DNA of 64,000 nt. Origin: JBHOQX01 sp042408595 (lineage in GTDB: Bacteria; Chloroflexota; Chloroflexia; Chloroflexales; Roseiflexaceae). The notes beneath the pieces are model-generated. The model had not been told where the DNA came from. It did not search any database and saw nothing but the letters and a program-made list of their open reading frames with translations. Below, piece by piece: positions 17,552 to 26,661 of the stretch (its first letter is position 1; each line of letters opens with the position of its first letter). The stretch covers positions 8,927 to 72,926 of the forward strand of contig JBHOQX010000039.1 in assembly GCA_042408595.1 (NCBI GenBank). The letters run 5' to 3'. The translations under genes were made by a program, and so were the position numbers.

Positions 17552-18067
17552 TCACCCCGCCTCCGCCCGCTGCAGCCCGGCGACAACATCCGGCGGAAGC
17601 TGGTGCTGGATGATCGTCCCGCCGAGCCGTGCCAGTTCGGCCAGGACCGCCGGAACCCCCTGACCGCTGACGAGCGCGATCAGCGCCGATTCGCCGGCGT
17701 CCAGCCGCTCGCCGATCGCCTGGAGCGCGTCGTCGGGGAAGCCGGTGTCCGGCAGGCGCCGCGCCACTGCCTCGTCCACCTGCGTGCTGGCGTACATGCT
17801 CGGCGGGCCGCCGAACCCGCCAGCGAAGGTGTAGAGAAACCAGGCCAGCCCACCTGCTACGGCGCCGGTGGTCTCGGAGATGATGGCGCGGTGGTCCTTC
17901 GCCTCGCTGAAGGCGATCTGGCCGTTCGCGTCCTTGCGAATGATCGCGATGTTGCCGATCTTGATCGTCTCGTCCTGCCGGTCGAGCGCCTGGAGCGCTT
18001 CGCGCACCTCGTTCGCGCGCCGCTCACCGTCGAAGGTGCAGACGATCAGGTGCATCGAGTCGTCCAT
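17552..18067 (-). CDS. DUF1269-family protein
   Basis: The 171-residue protein starts MDDSMHLIVCTFDGERRANE and contains IGNIAIIRKDANGQIAFSE, matching the DUF1269 family, whose members have a ferredoxin-like N-terminal part, a central hydrophobic Gly-rich stretch (GAVAGGLAWFLYTFAGGFGG) and a C-terminal half that varies. GAGGGGG lies before ATG 18067. It is on the same strand as, and between, the CrtI-like and ArsA-like genes. The function of the family is not established; a stress or membrane role is often suspected. Confidence 0.7.
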   Translation of the reverse strand: MDDSMHLIVCTFDGERRANEVREALQALDRQDETIKIGNIAIIRKDANGQIAFSEAKDHRAIISETTGAVAGGLAWFLYTFAGGFGGPPSMYASTQVDEAVARRLPDTGFPDDALQAIGERLDAGESALIALVSGQGVPAVLAELARLGGTIIQHQLPPDVVAGLQRAEAG

Positions 18068-18138
18068 TGCAACCCCCTCATCGTGACAGGGTGACAGAGT
18101 GGCAAGGTGAATCCACCGCGTCGTTTATCACGCAGCAC

Positions 18139-18339
18139 TCACTTATCCTTCTCCCGTTTCTCCCCGCCCGCCCAGCGCGCGATCCGGTCGGTCAGGAACG
18201 CCCCACCGAGGATCATCACCACCAGCGCGATGATCGTGATCACCGTGTTCCACGGCTGGTCACGCCCGGGCGTGTAGATCAGGCCGGCGGTGACCAGGCC
18301 CATCAGCAGGCCGTAGAACAGGAACTGCCAGCGGAACAT
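18139..18339 (-). CDS. 66-residue two-helix membrane protein
   Basis: The frame starts MFRWQFLFYGLLMGLVTAGL and has a second hydrophobic stretch TVITIIALVVMILGGAFL, followed by a Lys/Glu/Arg tail. The two helices and charged C-terminus look like a real small membrane protein. It sits between the desaturase and DUF1269 genes on the same strand. I do not recognise a family. Confidence 0.6.
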   Translation of the reverse strand: MFRWQFLFYGLLMGLVTAGLIYTPGRDQPWNTVITIIALVVMILGGAFLTDRIARWAGGEKREKDK

Positions 18340-18387
18340 GGCATGCTCCGTCGCTTGTGCGCGGCGCGCGCTGAGGTCATCGCTCCG

Positions 18388-19938
18388 CTACGGTCGCTGG
18401 TCCAGGAGATGTGCTGCCACGCGTGGCGGCCTCGTGTCCTGGTGGCGCACAGGCGGCATATCCTCCCCGATGAAATGCACGGCGCTGCGGGCGGCCTCCA
18501 GGATGGTCAGCAGGCCGCTGCCCGGGTGCACCGCCCCGCCGATGAAGTACAGCCCGCGCACGGCATCGGAGCGGATGTGTGGCCGCAGCGGGCCGAGCTG
18601 CCGCCAACTGTGCGTTAGATTGAAGACCGCGCCGAGATGCACATTGTAGGCGTCGCGCCAGGTTTCGGCGGTGTAGGCGGTCTCGGCACGGATATGCTGC
18701 GCCACGCCGTCGTAGCCGAGCAGCGGCAGCCGGCTGACGATCAGGTCGCGGTACGCCTGCCGTTTCGCCGCCCAGTCCACCGGATGGGCCGTGTTCGGGA
18801 CCGGCACGAGCACGAAGAGCGTGCTGTGGCCGGCGGGCGCGTTCGTCGGATCGAGGATCGTCGGGTTGCAGACATAAAACGGCGGGTCGCTCTCGTCCAG
18901 TGCCGAGTCGTCCACGTATGGCCGCTGCTGGCGGCGGATGTGGCCGCTCAGGTAGAGTTGATGGTGCGGCAGGTCCTCCCAGCGCCGGTCCACCCCCAGG
19001 TAGAGCATGAACGTCGAGCAGGAGAAGTGCATTCGGCTGAGCTTGCGGTCGGTGTACCGGCCGCGCGCCGCCTCCGGCAGCAGGTGGCGCACCGCGTAGC
19101 CGAAGTCGGCGTTGACCACCACCAGATCGGCGGGGACGCGCTCGCCGTCCGGCAGTTCGACGCCGCGCGCCCGCCCGCCCTCGACCCACACCCGGCGGAT
19201 GGGTTGGCGTAGATGGATGGTCGCGCCCAGCTCCTCGGCGGCGCGGCCCAGCGCCTGGGCCAGCGCGCGGAAGCCACCCTCCGGGTGCCAGATACCGTAC
19301 GCAAACTCCAGCCAGGTGACGAGGCTGAAGACGCTCGAGCAGCGGCTCGGATGCATGCCGAGGTACTTCGCCTGGTAGGCCAGCGCGTAGGCCACCCGCT
19401 CGTCGCCGAAATAGCGCCGGTAGTGCGCCAGCAGCGACTCCCACGGGCGGAATGGCAGCGCAGCGGCGACTTCGCGCGGGCGCAGGTAGCCGAGCGCCGG
19501 GCGCACCGGCGTGCCGAGGTACGGCCCGTAGCCGGCGGCGTTTTTGGCGATGTGGTCGGCGTACCAGCGGTCGAAGGCCGCCGGCAGCCCCGGCCCGAAG
19601 GCCGCAAGCTGGCGTTTGAAATCGGCCAGGTCGGATGTTAGATCGAGGTGCGTGCCGTCCCAGAACGCGATCCGGGTGTTCGGCAGCACCTGCTGGAAGC
19701 GGATATATTCCTCGCGGCGCAGGCCGCACTCGGCGAAGAGTTGGTCGTAGACGTGCGGAACTTGCAGGATCGTGGGGCCGGTGTCGAAGGCGTACGGCCC
19801 ATCGCTGAAGCCGCGCATGCGCCCGCCGACGCGGTCTTCCGCCTCAAAGATCTCGACCTGGTAGCCGGCGGCGGCGAGGCGCATGGCCGTCGCCAGCCCA
19901 CCCGGCCCCGCACCGACGATGATTACATGTGTGGGCAC
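18388..19938 (-). CDS. crtI: CrtI-type carotenoid (phytoene/diapolycopene) desaturase or oxidase
   Basis: This 516-residue flavoprotein has an N-terminal dinucleotide-binding motif VIIVGAGPGGLATAMRLAAA, then EAEDRVGGRM and AFDTGPTILQVPHVY. The C-terminal FAD motif GLYFIGGAVHPGSGLLTILE is characteristic of the CrtI/CrtN/CrtO family. It desaturates or oxidises carotenoid precursors at the membrane surface. A GTG start at 19938 is supported by AGGAG 7 bases upstream. A second, differently built desaturase is at 23309-24751. Which substrate this one uses cannot be told from sequence reading; crtI is used in the broad family sense. Confidence 0.85.
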   Translation of the reverse strand: MPTHVIIVGAGPGGLATAMRLAAAGYQVEIFEAEDRVGGRMRGFSDGPYAFDTGPTILQVPHVYDQLFAECGLRREEYIRFQQVLPNTRIAFWDGTHLDLTSDLADFKRQLAAFGPGLPAAFDRWYADHIAKNAAGYGPYLGTPVRPALGYLRPREVAAALPFRPWESLLAHYRRYFGDERVAYALAYQAKYLGMHPSRCSSVFSLVTWLEFAYGIWHPEGGFRALAQALGRAAEELGATIHLRQPIRRVWVEGGRARGVELPDGERVPADLVVVNADFGYAVRHLLPEAARGRYTDRKLSRMHFSCSTFMLYLGVDRRWEDLPHHQLYLSGHIRRQQRPYVDDSALDESDPPFYVCNPTILDPTNAPAGHSTLFVLVPVPNTAHPVDWAAKRQAYRDLIVSRLPLLGYDGVAQHIRAETAYTAETWRDAYNVHLGAVFNLTHSWRQLGPLRPHIRSDAVRGLYFIGGAVHPGSGLLTILEAARSAVHFIGEDMPPVRHQDTRPPRVAAHLLDQRP

Positions 19939-19958
19939 AGTGTGCTCCTGAGAAGCTG

Positions 19959-20087
19959 GGAAGCCAGAGACCAGAAGCCAGGAGCAGAAGTCAGACGCCA
20001 GGAAGGGCCACTCGCACTCTTGAACGTCTGGCTCCTGGCTTCTACCCTGCTGCCGGCTTCTGACGGCTGGCTTCTTGGCCCCGATCC
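19959..20087. repeat. Word-repeat mosaic with 13-bp perfect inverted repeat
   Basis: AGAAGCCAGGAGC (19973-19985) pairs exactly with GCTCCTGGCTTCT (20031-20043), and further GAAGCCAG / CTGGCTTC-like words flank them. The element fills the gap between the WD40 gene and the CrtI-like gene. On RNA it would form a long imperfect hairpin. Similar CCAGGAGCC words recur at 46053-46151 and 61857-61901, so this is one member of a dispersed family. Confidence 0.7.
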
Positions 20088-23000
20088 CTACTTCTTCGGC
20101 AGTTCATAGACAAATACCGACGTTGCTTCGTTTCGGATGCTCGCAGCGAGTTGTTGGCCGTCCGGGCTGAAGGCCAGGGCGATCGGATTGCCCTGTGGAA
20201 TAACCAACTGCGCAACCGTCTGGCCGCTGCCGGCGTCGAGGAACAGCAGGTCGCCGTTCAGCGCGCCGGCGGCCATCATCGTGCCGTCCGGGGTGAAGGC
20301 GATCCCGGTGAAGCGCTCCTCCGCCGCGGTCGCGCGGGTCGCGCGGAGCAACTGGCCGTCGCGGGCGCGCCAGACCCACAGTCCACCGTCCAGGTCCGCT
20401 GCAGCCAGCAGCCCACCGCGTGGTTGGAAGGTGAGCGAGACGATGCCACCCTGCGGGTCCGTGAGGGTGTGCAGCCGGGTACCGCTGGCGACGTCCCAGA
20501 CTTCGATCCGCGCATCGTTGCGCGCGCCGGCGGCCGCCAGCAGCGCGCCGTCGCTGCTGAACGCCAGCATCCCGATACCGTTCAGGTCGCTGCGCAGCGT
20601 CCTGGTCGGCTGGCTCTTGTCCGGCTGCCAGAGGCTGATCGCGCCGGTCGAACTGCCGGCGGCGATCAGCGTGCCGTCGGCGCGGGCGGCCACGCTGGTG
20701 GCGGTGCCGTCCAGCCCTTCGAGCGGCTGCGCCTGCGCCTCGCCGGCGGTCAGCAGCGCCACCTCGCCGTCTTGCGTGATCGCGACCAGCTTGTCGTTCT
20801 GCACGAACGCCAGGGGCTGCGCCGCGCCCGCCGAACCGACGAGCAGTTGGCTGCGGCCGGTGCTGAAGCGATAGATCTGGAGCGAGCCGTTGAACCCGGC
20901 TGCGCCGAGTATCTCGCTGTCTGGCGCGTACGTCAGCGCTGTCGCCAGCCCGCGCCCGACGCGCAGCGAGCCGATCCGCTGTCCGTTGGTCAAGTCCCAG
21001 AGCTGGGCGATCCCTTCCTCGAAGCTCGTCGAGATCAGCCGCGTCCCGTCCGGGCTGACCGCAATGCCGGAGACGCCCAGGCGGTGGCTGTCGATCTTGC
21101 TGACCTCGCGGCCGGTCGCCGGATCCCACAGGCGGATCGTCCCGTCCAGCGCGGCGCTCAGGGCCCGCGAGCCGTCGGGCAGCCAGGCGACGCCGCGCAG
21201 CACGATCCAGTTGGTATGGCCGGTGAGGGCGCGCACTTCCTTGCCGGTGGCCGCGTCGAGCAGGTGGAGGATGCCATCCACTGCGCCGACAGCCAGTTGC
21301 TTGCCGTCGGGCGAGAAGGCGATGCCGGTCGGCCAGCGGCGGGTGTTGGTGTCCGGATCGAGGGGCATCTGAAAGGTGAAGCCCGCTCGTTCCTGGCCGG
21401 TCTGCACATCCCACAGCCGCACCGTGCCATCGCGCGAGGACGAGGCGAGCGAAGCGCCGTCCGGCGCGAACGACAGGCCGCTCACCCAGTCAGTGTGGCC
21501 GGTGAGCGTGCGCACCGCCGCGCCGGTGGCCGGATTCCACAGGCGGATCGTGCCGTCCGTCGCGCCCGATGCGAGGAGTTTGCCATCGGGCGTGAAGGCC
21601 AGGCTGCGAATCCATCCGGTATGGCCGCGTAATTCGCGCAGCGGTGCGCCCTTCGGCATGTCCCACAGCCGCACGGTTGTATCGTCCTGCGCGCCGGAGG
21701 CGAGGATGGCGCTGTCGGGCGACCACGCGAGCGCGCTGACCTGGCCGGTGTGCCCGCTCAACTGATTCCCGGCCTGGTTGAGCGCGGCGGGCTGCACACT
21801 GATAGTCGCGCTGATTCCGAGCGCGACCAGGCGCCCATCGGGCGAGAAGGCCGCTGGCCCGGGGACATCGCTGGTGATCTCGCGGGTGCGGGTGATCGCC
21901 TTGGCGTTCTGCAGCGTGATCGCATTCGGCCCGAGCTGCACCGGCGCCAGTGTCGGCTCGGGCGCGCTGCCGCCGGGCGCGGCGGTAGCTGGCGCGGCGG
22001 TGGCTGGCGCGGCGCCTTCGTCCCGGCTCAGGCCGGGGGTCGGCCCGGCAGCAGCCGGCGCCACGGTGGCGAACGGCGAGCCGCGCTCCAGTCCGATAAG
22101 CGAACGGATCGATGGAACGAGCAGCAACAGCGCCAGCACGACCCCGGCCAGCAGCAGCGCGAGCAGGACGGCGACCGCGGCCAGGCAGCCGGTGCTCAGG
22201 CCGCGGCGCGGCGGGGCGTAGTACGGCAGAGTGGGCGGGTAGGCGGCGGCAGGCGGGGCATAGGCCGGCGGATAGGCCGGCGGCGCAGGGGCCGGATGCT
22301 GCGGCTGCGGCGGGGGTGGGTAGACGCTCCCGGCGGGCGCGGCGGGCGGGTAGGGCGGCTGCGGCGGAGGCGGGTAGGCGGCGGGTGGCTGCGCTGGCGC
22401 GGCGGGGGTCTGCGGTTCCGGCAGCACATCCGACCCCAGCCCGAGCGAGCGTCCGCCCATGATCCGCACCATCTCCAGCGCCAGCCGTAGCTCGCGCGCG
22501 TTGTGGTACCGGTTCTCCGGGCGCGGCTGGAGCCCGCGCAGCAGCGCCTGCTCGGTGAGCGAGTTCAGCTCCGGGTTGAGCGAGCGCGGGCCGGGCAGCG
22601 GCGTGCCGGCGGCGATCTGCGCGTCGAGCGGCGGCGGCCAGCCGGTGAGCACATGGTACAGAATCGCCGTCAGCGCGTAGGTGTCGGTCAACGCACTCGG
22701 CTCGATGTCGGTGGTGCCCAACTCGGGCGCGCGGTAGGGCGAGGGCGCCTGGCCGATCGGCCGCAGCAGCGTGAACGGCGCCAGCCGCCAGTCGCCGTTG
22801 TCGGCCAGCCAGATGTCGCGCGGCTGCGGGTCGCCCAGCAGGAGCGGCGGGCGCTCGTGCTCCAGCGGCTCCAGCGCCAGCAGCAGGCGGATGGCCTGAG
22901 GCAGCACCTCGGCCTCCGGCAGCGGCCCGCCGCGCGCCCGGAGCGCCCGCTCCAGGTCCTGCCCGCCCGGATCCTCCGTCACCAGCACGAAGGTGTCGCC

Positions 23001-23234
23001 ATCGGCGAAATGTTCACGGACCGGCAGCAGCACCTCGGAGTCGAGGCCGGCCAGCCGCTGGGCCGTCAGCGCGTAGACGCGGCGCTGCTCCGCCTCGGCA
23101 GCCGGCAGGACTCCGAGCAGCGCCAACCGGCCCGACTGCTCGTCGCGCACCCGGTAGACCTGCCCTTCCGGCTGGTCGTCTACGGCATAGATCACGCGAT
23201 AGCGACCGTGGACCGTCGTGTCTGGTTGGAGCAT
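20088..23234 (-). CDS. Membrane protein: kinase-like (pseudokinase) domain, Pro-rich linker, TM helix, WD40 propeller(s)
   Basis: The 1048-residue protein has three parts. Residues about 8-255 resemble a Ser/Thr kinase (SPYRAPELGTTDI, LTDTYALTAILYHVLTGWPP, RPENRYHNARELRLALE) but lack the VAIK lysine. The catalytic loop reads GDPQPRDIWL (Asp kept, Lys and Asn lost) and DFG is replaced by APF, so catalysis is unlikely. A Pro/Tyr-rich linker (about 272-342) and one helix (about 349-373) follow. From about 450 to the end are WD40 repeats such as LAWSPDSAILASGAQDDTTV and GTIRLWNPATGAAVRTLTGH, enough for roughly two propellers, outside the membrane if the kinase-like part is cytoplasmic. ATG 23234 was chosen because it starts the kinase-like domain; it has no strong ribosome site. 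It lies between two carotenoid desaturase genes. Confidence 0.8.
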   Translation of the reverse strand: MLQPDTTVHGRYRVIYAVDDQPEGQVYRVRDEQSGRLALLGVLPAAEAEQRRVYALTAQRLAGLDSEVLLPVREHFADGDTFVLVTEDPGGQDLERALRARGGPLPEAEVLPQAIRLLLALEPLEHERPPLLLGDPQPRDIWLADNGDWRLAPFTLLRPIGQAPSPYRAPELGTTDIEPSALTDTYALTAILYHVLTGWPPPLDAQIAAGTPLPGPRSLNPELNSLTEQALLRGLQPRPENRYHNARELRLALEMVRIMGGRSLGLGSDVLPEPQTPAAPAQPPAAYPPPPQPPYPPAAPAGSVYPPPPQPQHPAPAPPAYPPAYAPPAAAYPPTLPYYAPPRRGLSTGCLAAVAVLLALLLAGVVLALLLLVPSIRSLIGLERGSPFATVAPAAAGPTPGLSRDEGAAPATAAPATAAPGGSAPEPTLAPVQLGPNAITLQNAKAITRTREITSDVPGPAAFSPDGRLVALGISATISVQPAALNQAGNQLSGHTGQVSALAWSPDSAILASGAQDDTTVRLWDMPKGAPLRELRGHTGWIRSLAFTPDGKLLASGATDGTIRLWNPATGAAVRTLTGHTDWVSGLSFAPDGASLASSSRDGTVRLWDVQTGQERAGFTFQMPLDPDTNTRRWPTGIAFSPDGKQLAVGAVDGILHLLDAATGKEVRALTGHTNWIVLRGVAWLPDGSRALSAALDGTIRLWDPATGREVSKIDSHRLGVSGIAVSPDGTRLISTSFEEGIAQLWDLTNGQRIGSLRVGRGLATALTYAPDSEILGAAGFNGSLQIYRFSTGRSQLLVGSAGAAQPLAFVQNDKLVAITQDGEVALLTAGEAQAQPLEGLDGTATSVAARADGTLIAAGSSTGAISLWQPDKSQPTRTLRSDLNGIGMLAFSSDGALLAAAGARNDARIEVWDVASGTRLHTLTDPQGGIVSLTFQPRGGLLAAADLDGGLWVWRARDGQLLRATRATAAEERFTGIAFTPDGTMMAAGALNGDLLFLDAGSGQTVAQLVIPQGNPIALAFSPDGQQLAASIRNEATSVFVYELPKK

Positions 23235-23308
23235 GGAAGGTCTCAAATGGTGAATCAATGCATTGGCCACCGACTCGGCAAGGGACCCAGGGCGGATGCC
23301 GGCCGTTT

Positions 23309-24751
23309 CTAGGGCGACGGTGCGGGCAGGCTGGAGCGCCTGCTTTCGTCCATCGCCCACCGCCCATCGTTCATCGTCTGCCGTCCGTCTTGCGCCGTCG
23401 CCAGCCGCTGCGCGGCGGCGTCGATCCGCTCGACTGCGCGCCGGGCGCTACGGATCGCCCCCTCGATCGAGGCCAGGAACTCCTGGCGGGTGAAATCCCC
23501 GGCGAGGAACAGGTTCGGCACCGGCGACGCCTGGTCGGGTCGGTATGTATCCACGCCGGGCCGCGCCTGGTAGACCGAGTTCGGGATGCGGACCAGCGTA
23601 TGCTTCACCAGCCGCGCCGCCCGCGCCGCCGGGTGCATCCGGTAGAAGTCGTCCAGCACCACCCGCAACACCTCGTCGTCGCTCTGCGCGATCAGGCGCT
23701 CCGCCGGGGCGACGACCAGTTCGATGATCGAGCCACGCCCGGTGTGGTAGTCGGGCGAGACGCGCGGCAGGTCGGCGTACACGCTGATATGCGAGTGCGA
23801 ACTGAAGATCAGGTGATCGACATCGGTCACCATCCGGTCGAAGTAGAGCTGCGCGGTGATCACCGGCTGGCCCTTGAGGTGCTTCAGGCCAGCGAAGTAC
23901 GGCATCGCCCGGAGCGAGTCCGGCAGCGTCTTGCGCAGGCTATGGACTGGCATGGCGGAGATGTAGAGGTCGCCGGTGAGCAGCGTGCCGTCATCCAGCA
24001 GGAAGCCGCGCACGCGGTTCGCGCCCGGATCGTGGACGATCTCGCGGACGCGGCGGTTCAGCACGACCTGCGCGCCGCGCCCCTCGAGCAGGCGGGTCAG
24101 CGGAACCCAGATGCGCTCGTGCGGCGATCCTTTGACCAGTCCCATCCTGGCCGCGCCAGGCTGCTGCGCGAAGTGGAGCAGGGCGGTGAGCGGCAGCTTC
24201 GCCGAGACGTTCTCGCTCGTCTGGAAGTTGAGCGCCAGCGCCATCGTGTCCATCACCGTGCGCAACGAGCGCTCGCCCATGCCGTGCCGCAGGTGCCAGG
24301 CGGCGTAGGTCTGATCGTCCTGCGCGTCGATATACGCTTGTGAGCCGAAGATCGGCCCGAGCAGCCCGAGGGCCAGCCGCGCTTTGTCGCGCGCCGGCAG
24401 CAGCGTTGTCAGCGCGACGCCGGCCAGGCCGTTCAGCGGCGGTGGAAGCCCCGGCACAAAGCGGATGGACGAGCGCCGGTTGTCCGGCAGGGCGAAGACC
24501 ATCTCAGCCGGCTTCCAGTCGAAGCAATCGCGAAGGCCGCACTCATCGAGAAAGCCGAGCAGGGTGCGGTACGCGCCGAAGAACACGTGCAGCCCGCTCT
24601 CCACCCAGTCGCCATCCGCGTCGCGCCAGGCCGAGACTTTGCCGCCTGGTACGTCGCGCTTCTCCAGCAGGATGACCTCGTGGCCGCGGTCGGTCAGCCA
24701 CTTAGCGGTGGCGAACCCGGCCGGGCCGGCCCCGGCGATAATCGCTCGCAT
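23309..24751 (-). CDS. CrtP/PDS-like phytoene desaturase
   Basis: The 480-residue protein begins MRAIIAGAGPAGFATAKWLT (FAD-binding) and continues with VPGGKVSAW and ESGLHVFFGAYRTLLGFLDE, the hallmark of the plant/cyanobacterial type phytoene and zeta-carotene desaturases rather than CrtI. The C-terminal FAD motif is NLFLAGDFTRQEFLASIEGA. GAGGGAT precedes ATG 24751. The last about 28 residues (after RLATAQ) are encoded by a word-repeat mosaic (23341-23400) and are not conserved-looking, so the natural protein probably ended near there before the repeat extended it. CrtQ-like activity is also possible. Confidence 0.85.
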   Translation of the reverse strand: MRAIIAGAGPAGFATAKWLTDRGHEVILLEKRDVPGGKVSAWRDADGDWVESGLHVFFGAYRTLLGFLDECGLRDCFDWKPAEMVFALPDNRRSSIRFVPGLPPPLNGLAGVALTTLLPARDKARLALGLLGPIFGSQAYIDAQDDQTYAAWHLRHGMGERSLRTVMDTMALALNFQTSENVSAKLPLTALLHFAQQPGAARMGLVKGSPHERIWVPLTRLLEGRGAQVVLNRRVREIVHDPGANRVRGFLLDDGTLLTGDLYISAMPVHSLRKTLPDSLRAMPYFAGLKHLKGQPVITAQLYFDRMVTDVDHLIFSSHSHISVYADLPRVSPDYHTGRGSIIELVVAPAERLIAQSDDEVLRVVLDDFYRMHPAARAARLVKHTLVRIPNSVYQARPGVDTYRPDQASPVPNLFLAGDFTRQEFLASIEGAIRSARRAVERIDAAAQRLATAQDGRQTMNDGRWAMDESRRSSLPAPSP

Positions 24752-25203
24752 CGGATATCCCTCGCTTCGTTCAGATCGGGCGGTGGGCGCGCCCCAGACA
24801 CAACAGTGCGCCGTGCAGGGCGGCGCTCTCAGGGAATACGCGCCCGCGCCGCTGAGCGGATGTCGTCTGAACGAAGCCGCTGCTCACATGGCGATTGGAC
24901 TTGACCTCTACCACCGCGTTCAGGCGGGGCCCGTGCACCGCCCGACGGGAGGCACGACGTTCAGTTTACAGGACGTACGCGGCGCGGGAGGTCTAGGGGG
25001 GGCGATGTACCCGCCAAACCTCCACGGGCGCACGTGTGCGCGACAAAAAGAACTCCCGGAGGGCCGCAGACCTTCCACACCTCCCGCGCTGCGGGCGACC
25101 GTGTACGTCCTCCCAGTTTCCAGGTCGGACGACGCTTGCCGCCATCCGTCACATCGCGCGCCATCCCATCCCGAAGCCACGAACGGGCGTGTCCCATTAT
25201 ACC
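24752..25203. other. Intergenic region with imperfect long inverted repeat
   Basis: No convincing gene is seen. AGGACGTACGCGGCGCGGGAGGT (24970-24992, given here only by ends: AGGACGTACG and GCGCGGGAGGT) is mirrored by ACCTCCCGCGC (25079-25089) and TACGTCCT (25104-25111) with an insertion between arms. GGGCGCACGTGTGCGC near 25026-25041 is a further local palindrome. The region may contain the leftward promoter of the CrtP-like gene and the transcription end of the GH13 gene is not on this side, since both genes run leftward. Confidence 0.4.
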
Positions 25204-26661
25204 TCACTCGCCCGCGAACCGCAGGATGGCGCCATCGCGCGGCGGCAGCGCCAGCGCCAGCCGCCCGCCAGCTGCCGGCCCGCCCGCGCCGTAGAGCGTC
25301 TCGGGGGTGGTCGCGGCAGCCGGCAGCCCCTCGGTGGGGATGGCGACCGCGCGTGGATCGGTCGCGGCGTTCACCGCGACGATAATCGTCTCGCCGGCGC
25401 CGACCCGGGCGAAGGCGTACACGTCGTCGTCGGCATACAGCCGCCGAAAGCGCCCGATGCGCAGGGCCGGGTGGGTGTGGCGCATGGCGATCAACTGCTT
25501 GTGGAACGCCAGCGCGTCCAGGTCCCAGGCCTCGCGCCGGTCCCACGGGATCGTCCGGCGGCAGTCCGGGTCGAGCCGGCCCGGCAGCCCGATCTCGTCG
25601 CCGTAGTACACCGATGGCGCGCCGGGGAAGGTCATCAGCAGGATCGTCGCCAGCCGCACCGTCGTCCAGTCGCCCCCGGCAATATCCACCAGCCGGGCCG
25701 TATCGTGGCTGTCGAGCAGGTTGAGCTGCGTCAGTTGGATCTCCCAGTCGTACAACTCCAGCAGCCAGTCGATCCTGTCGGCATAGCCGATTCCGCTGAG
25801 GGGCGGCATGGCGTCGTAGCTGCGCCCGGCCACCTCCTGCGGCACGACGCGCGGCCCGGCGGTATAGGCGATCGTCGCGCCGGCGAACAGATAGTTCATC
25901 ACCCCGTCGAACTGGTCGCCCTGGAGCCACCGGCGCGAGTCGCGCCAGACCTCGCCGACGATGTAGGCGTCCGGGTTGATCCCCTTCACGCGCCGGCGAA
26001 ACTCCTGCCAGAAGCCCTCGGTATGGATCTCGAACGGCACGTCCAGCCGCCAGCCGTCGATCCCGAAGCGCAGCCAGTGCTCGGCGACCTGCATGATGAA
26101 CTCGCGCACCTGCGGGTTCTCGGTGTTCAGCTTCGGCAGGGCGCGGTTGCCGGCCCAGGCGGTGTAATTCGCCGGCTTCGTGCCGTCGTACGGGCTGAGC
26201 GGCCAGCCCTCGATGATGAACCAGTCGAGCCAGGGGGAGTGCGGCCCGTTCTCAAGAATGTCGTTGAACTGGAAGAAGCCGCGGCTGGCATGGTTGAACA
26301 CGCCATCGAGCACGACGCGCATGCCGCGGGCGTGGCAGGCTTCGAGCAAGGCGCGCAGCGCCGCGTTCCCGCCGAGCAGCGGATCGACCTGGTAGTAGTC
26401 GTGGGTATGGTAGCGGTGGTTCGAGGCGCTCTGGAAGATCGGCGTGAAGTAGATCGCCGTCGCCCCCAGATCCTGAATATGGTCGAGGTGCTCGACGACG
26501 CCGAGCAGGTCGCCGCCCTTGTAGCCCTGCGGGGTCGGCGGGCTGTCCCACGGTTCCAGGTTGGCTGGCTTGCGGAGGCGGGCGCTCTTCGCGAAGCGAT
26601 CCGGGAAGATCTGGTAAAAAACGGCGTGCCTCACCCAGGCGGGGGTCTGAATCGCAGGCAT
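25204..26661 (-). CDS. GH13 alpha-amylase family glycosidase (neopullulanase/cyclomaltodextrinase-like)
   Basis: The 485-residue protein has the GH13 signatures: VVLDGVFNHAS (region I, about 116-126), GIDGWRLDVPFE with nucleophile Asp207, YIVGEVW with acid/base Glu237, and LLDSHDTAR with the transition-state Asp320. PSVYYGDEIGLPG is also typical. The early YQIFPDRF motif places it with neopullulanases, maltogenic amylases and cyclomaltodextrinases, which act on alpha-1,4 and some alpha-1,6 glucans. No signal peptide is visible, so it acts on intracellular malto-oligosaccharides. AGGAT lies upstream of ATG 26661. GH31 and glycogen synthase genes in the window suggest glycogen or maltodextrin turnover. 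Confidence 0.92.
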   Translation of the reverse strand: MPAIQTPAWVRHAVFYQIFPDRFAKSARLRKPANLEPWDSPPTPQGYKGGDLLGVVEHLDHIQDLGATAIYFTPIFQSASNHRYHTHDYYQVDPLLGGNAALRALLEACHARGMRVVLDGVFNHASRGFFQFNDILENGPHSPWLDWFIIEGWPLSPYDGTKPANYTAWAGNRALPKLNTENPQVREFIMQVAEHWLRFGIDGWRLDVPFEIHTEGFWQEFRRRVKGINPDAYIVGEVWRDSRRWLQGDQFDGVMNYLFAGATIAYTAGPRVVPQEVAGRSYDAMPPLSGIGYADRIDWLLELYDWEIQLTQLNLLDSHDTARLVDIAGGDWTTVRLATILLMTFPGAPSVYYGDEIGLPGRLDPDCRRTIPWDRREAWDLDALAFHKQLIAMRHTHPALRIGRFRRLYADDDVYAFARVGAGETIIVAVNAATDPRAVAIPTEGLPAAATTPETLYGAGGPAAGGRLALALPPRDGAILRFAGE

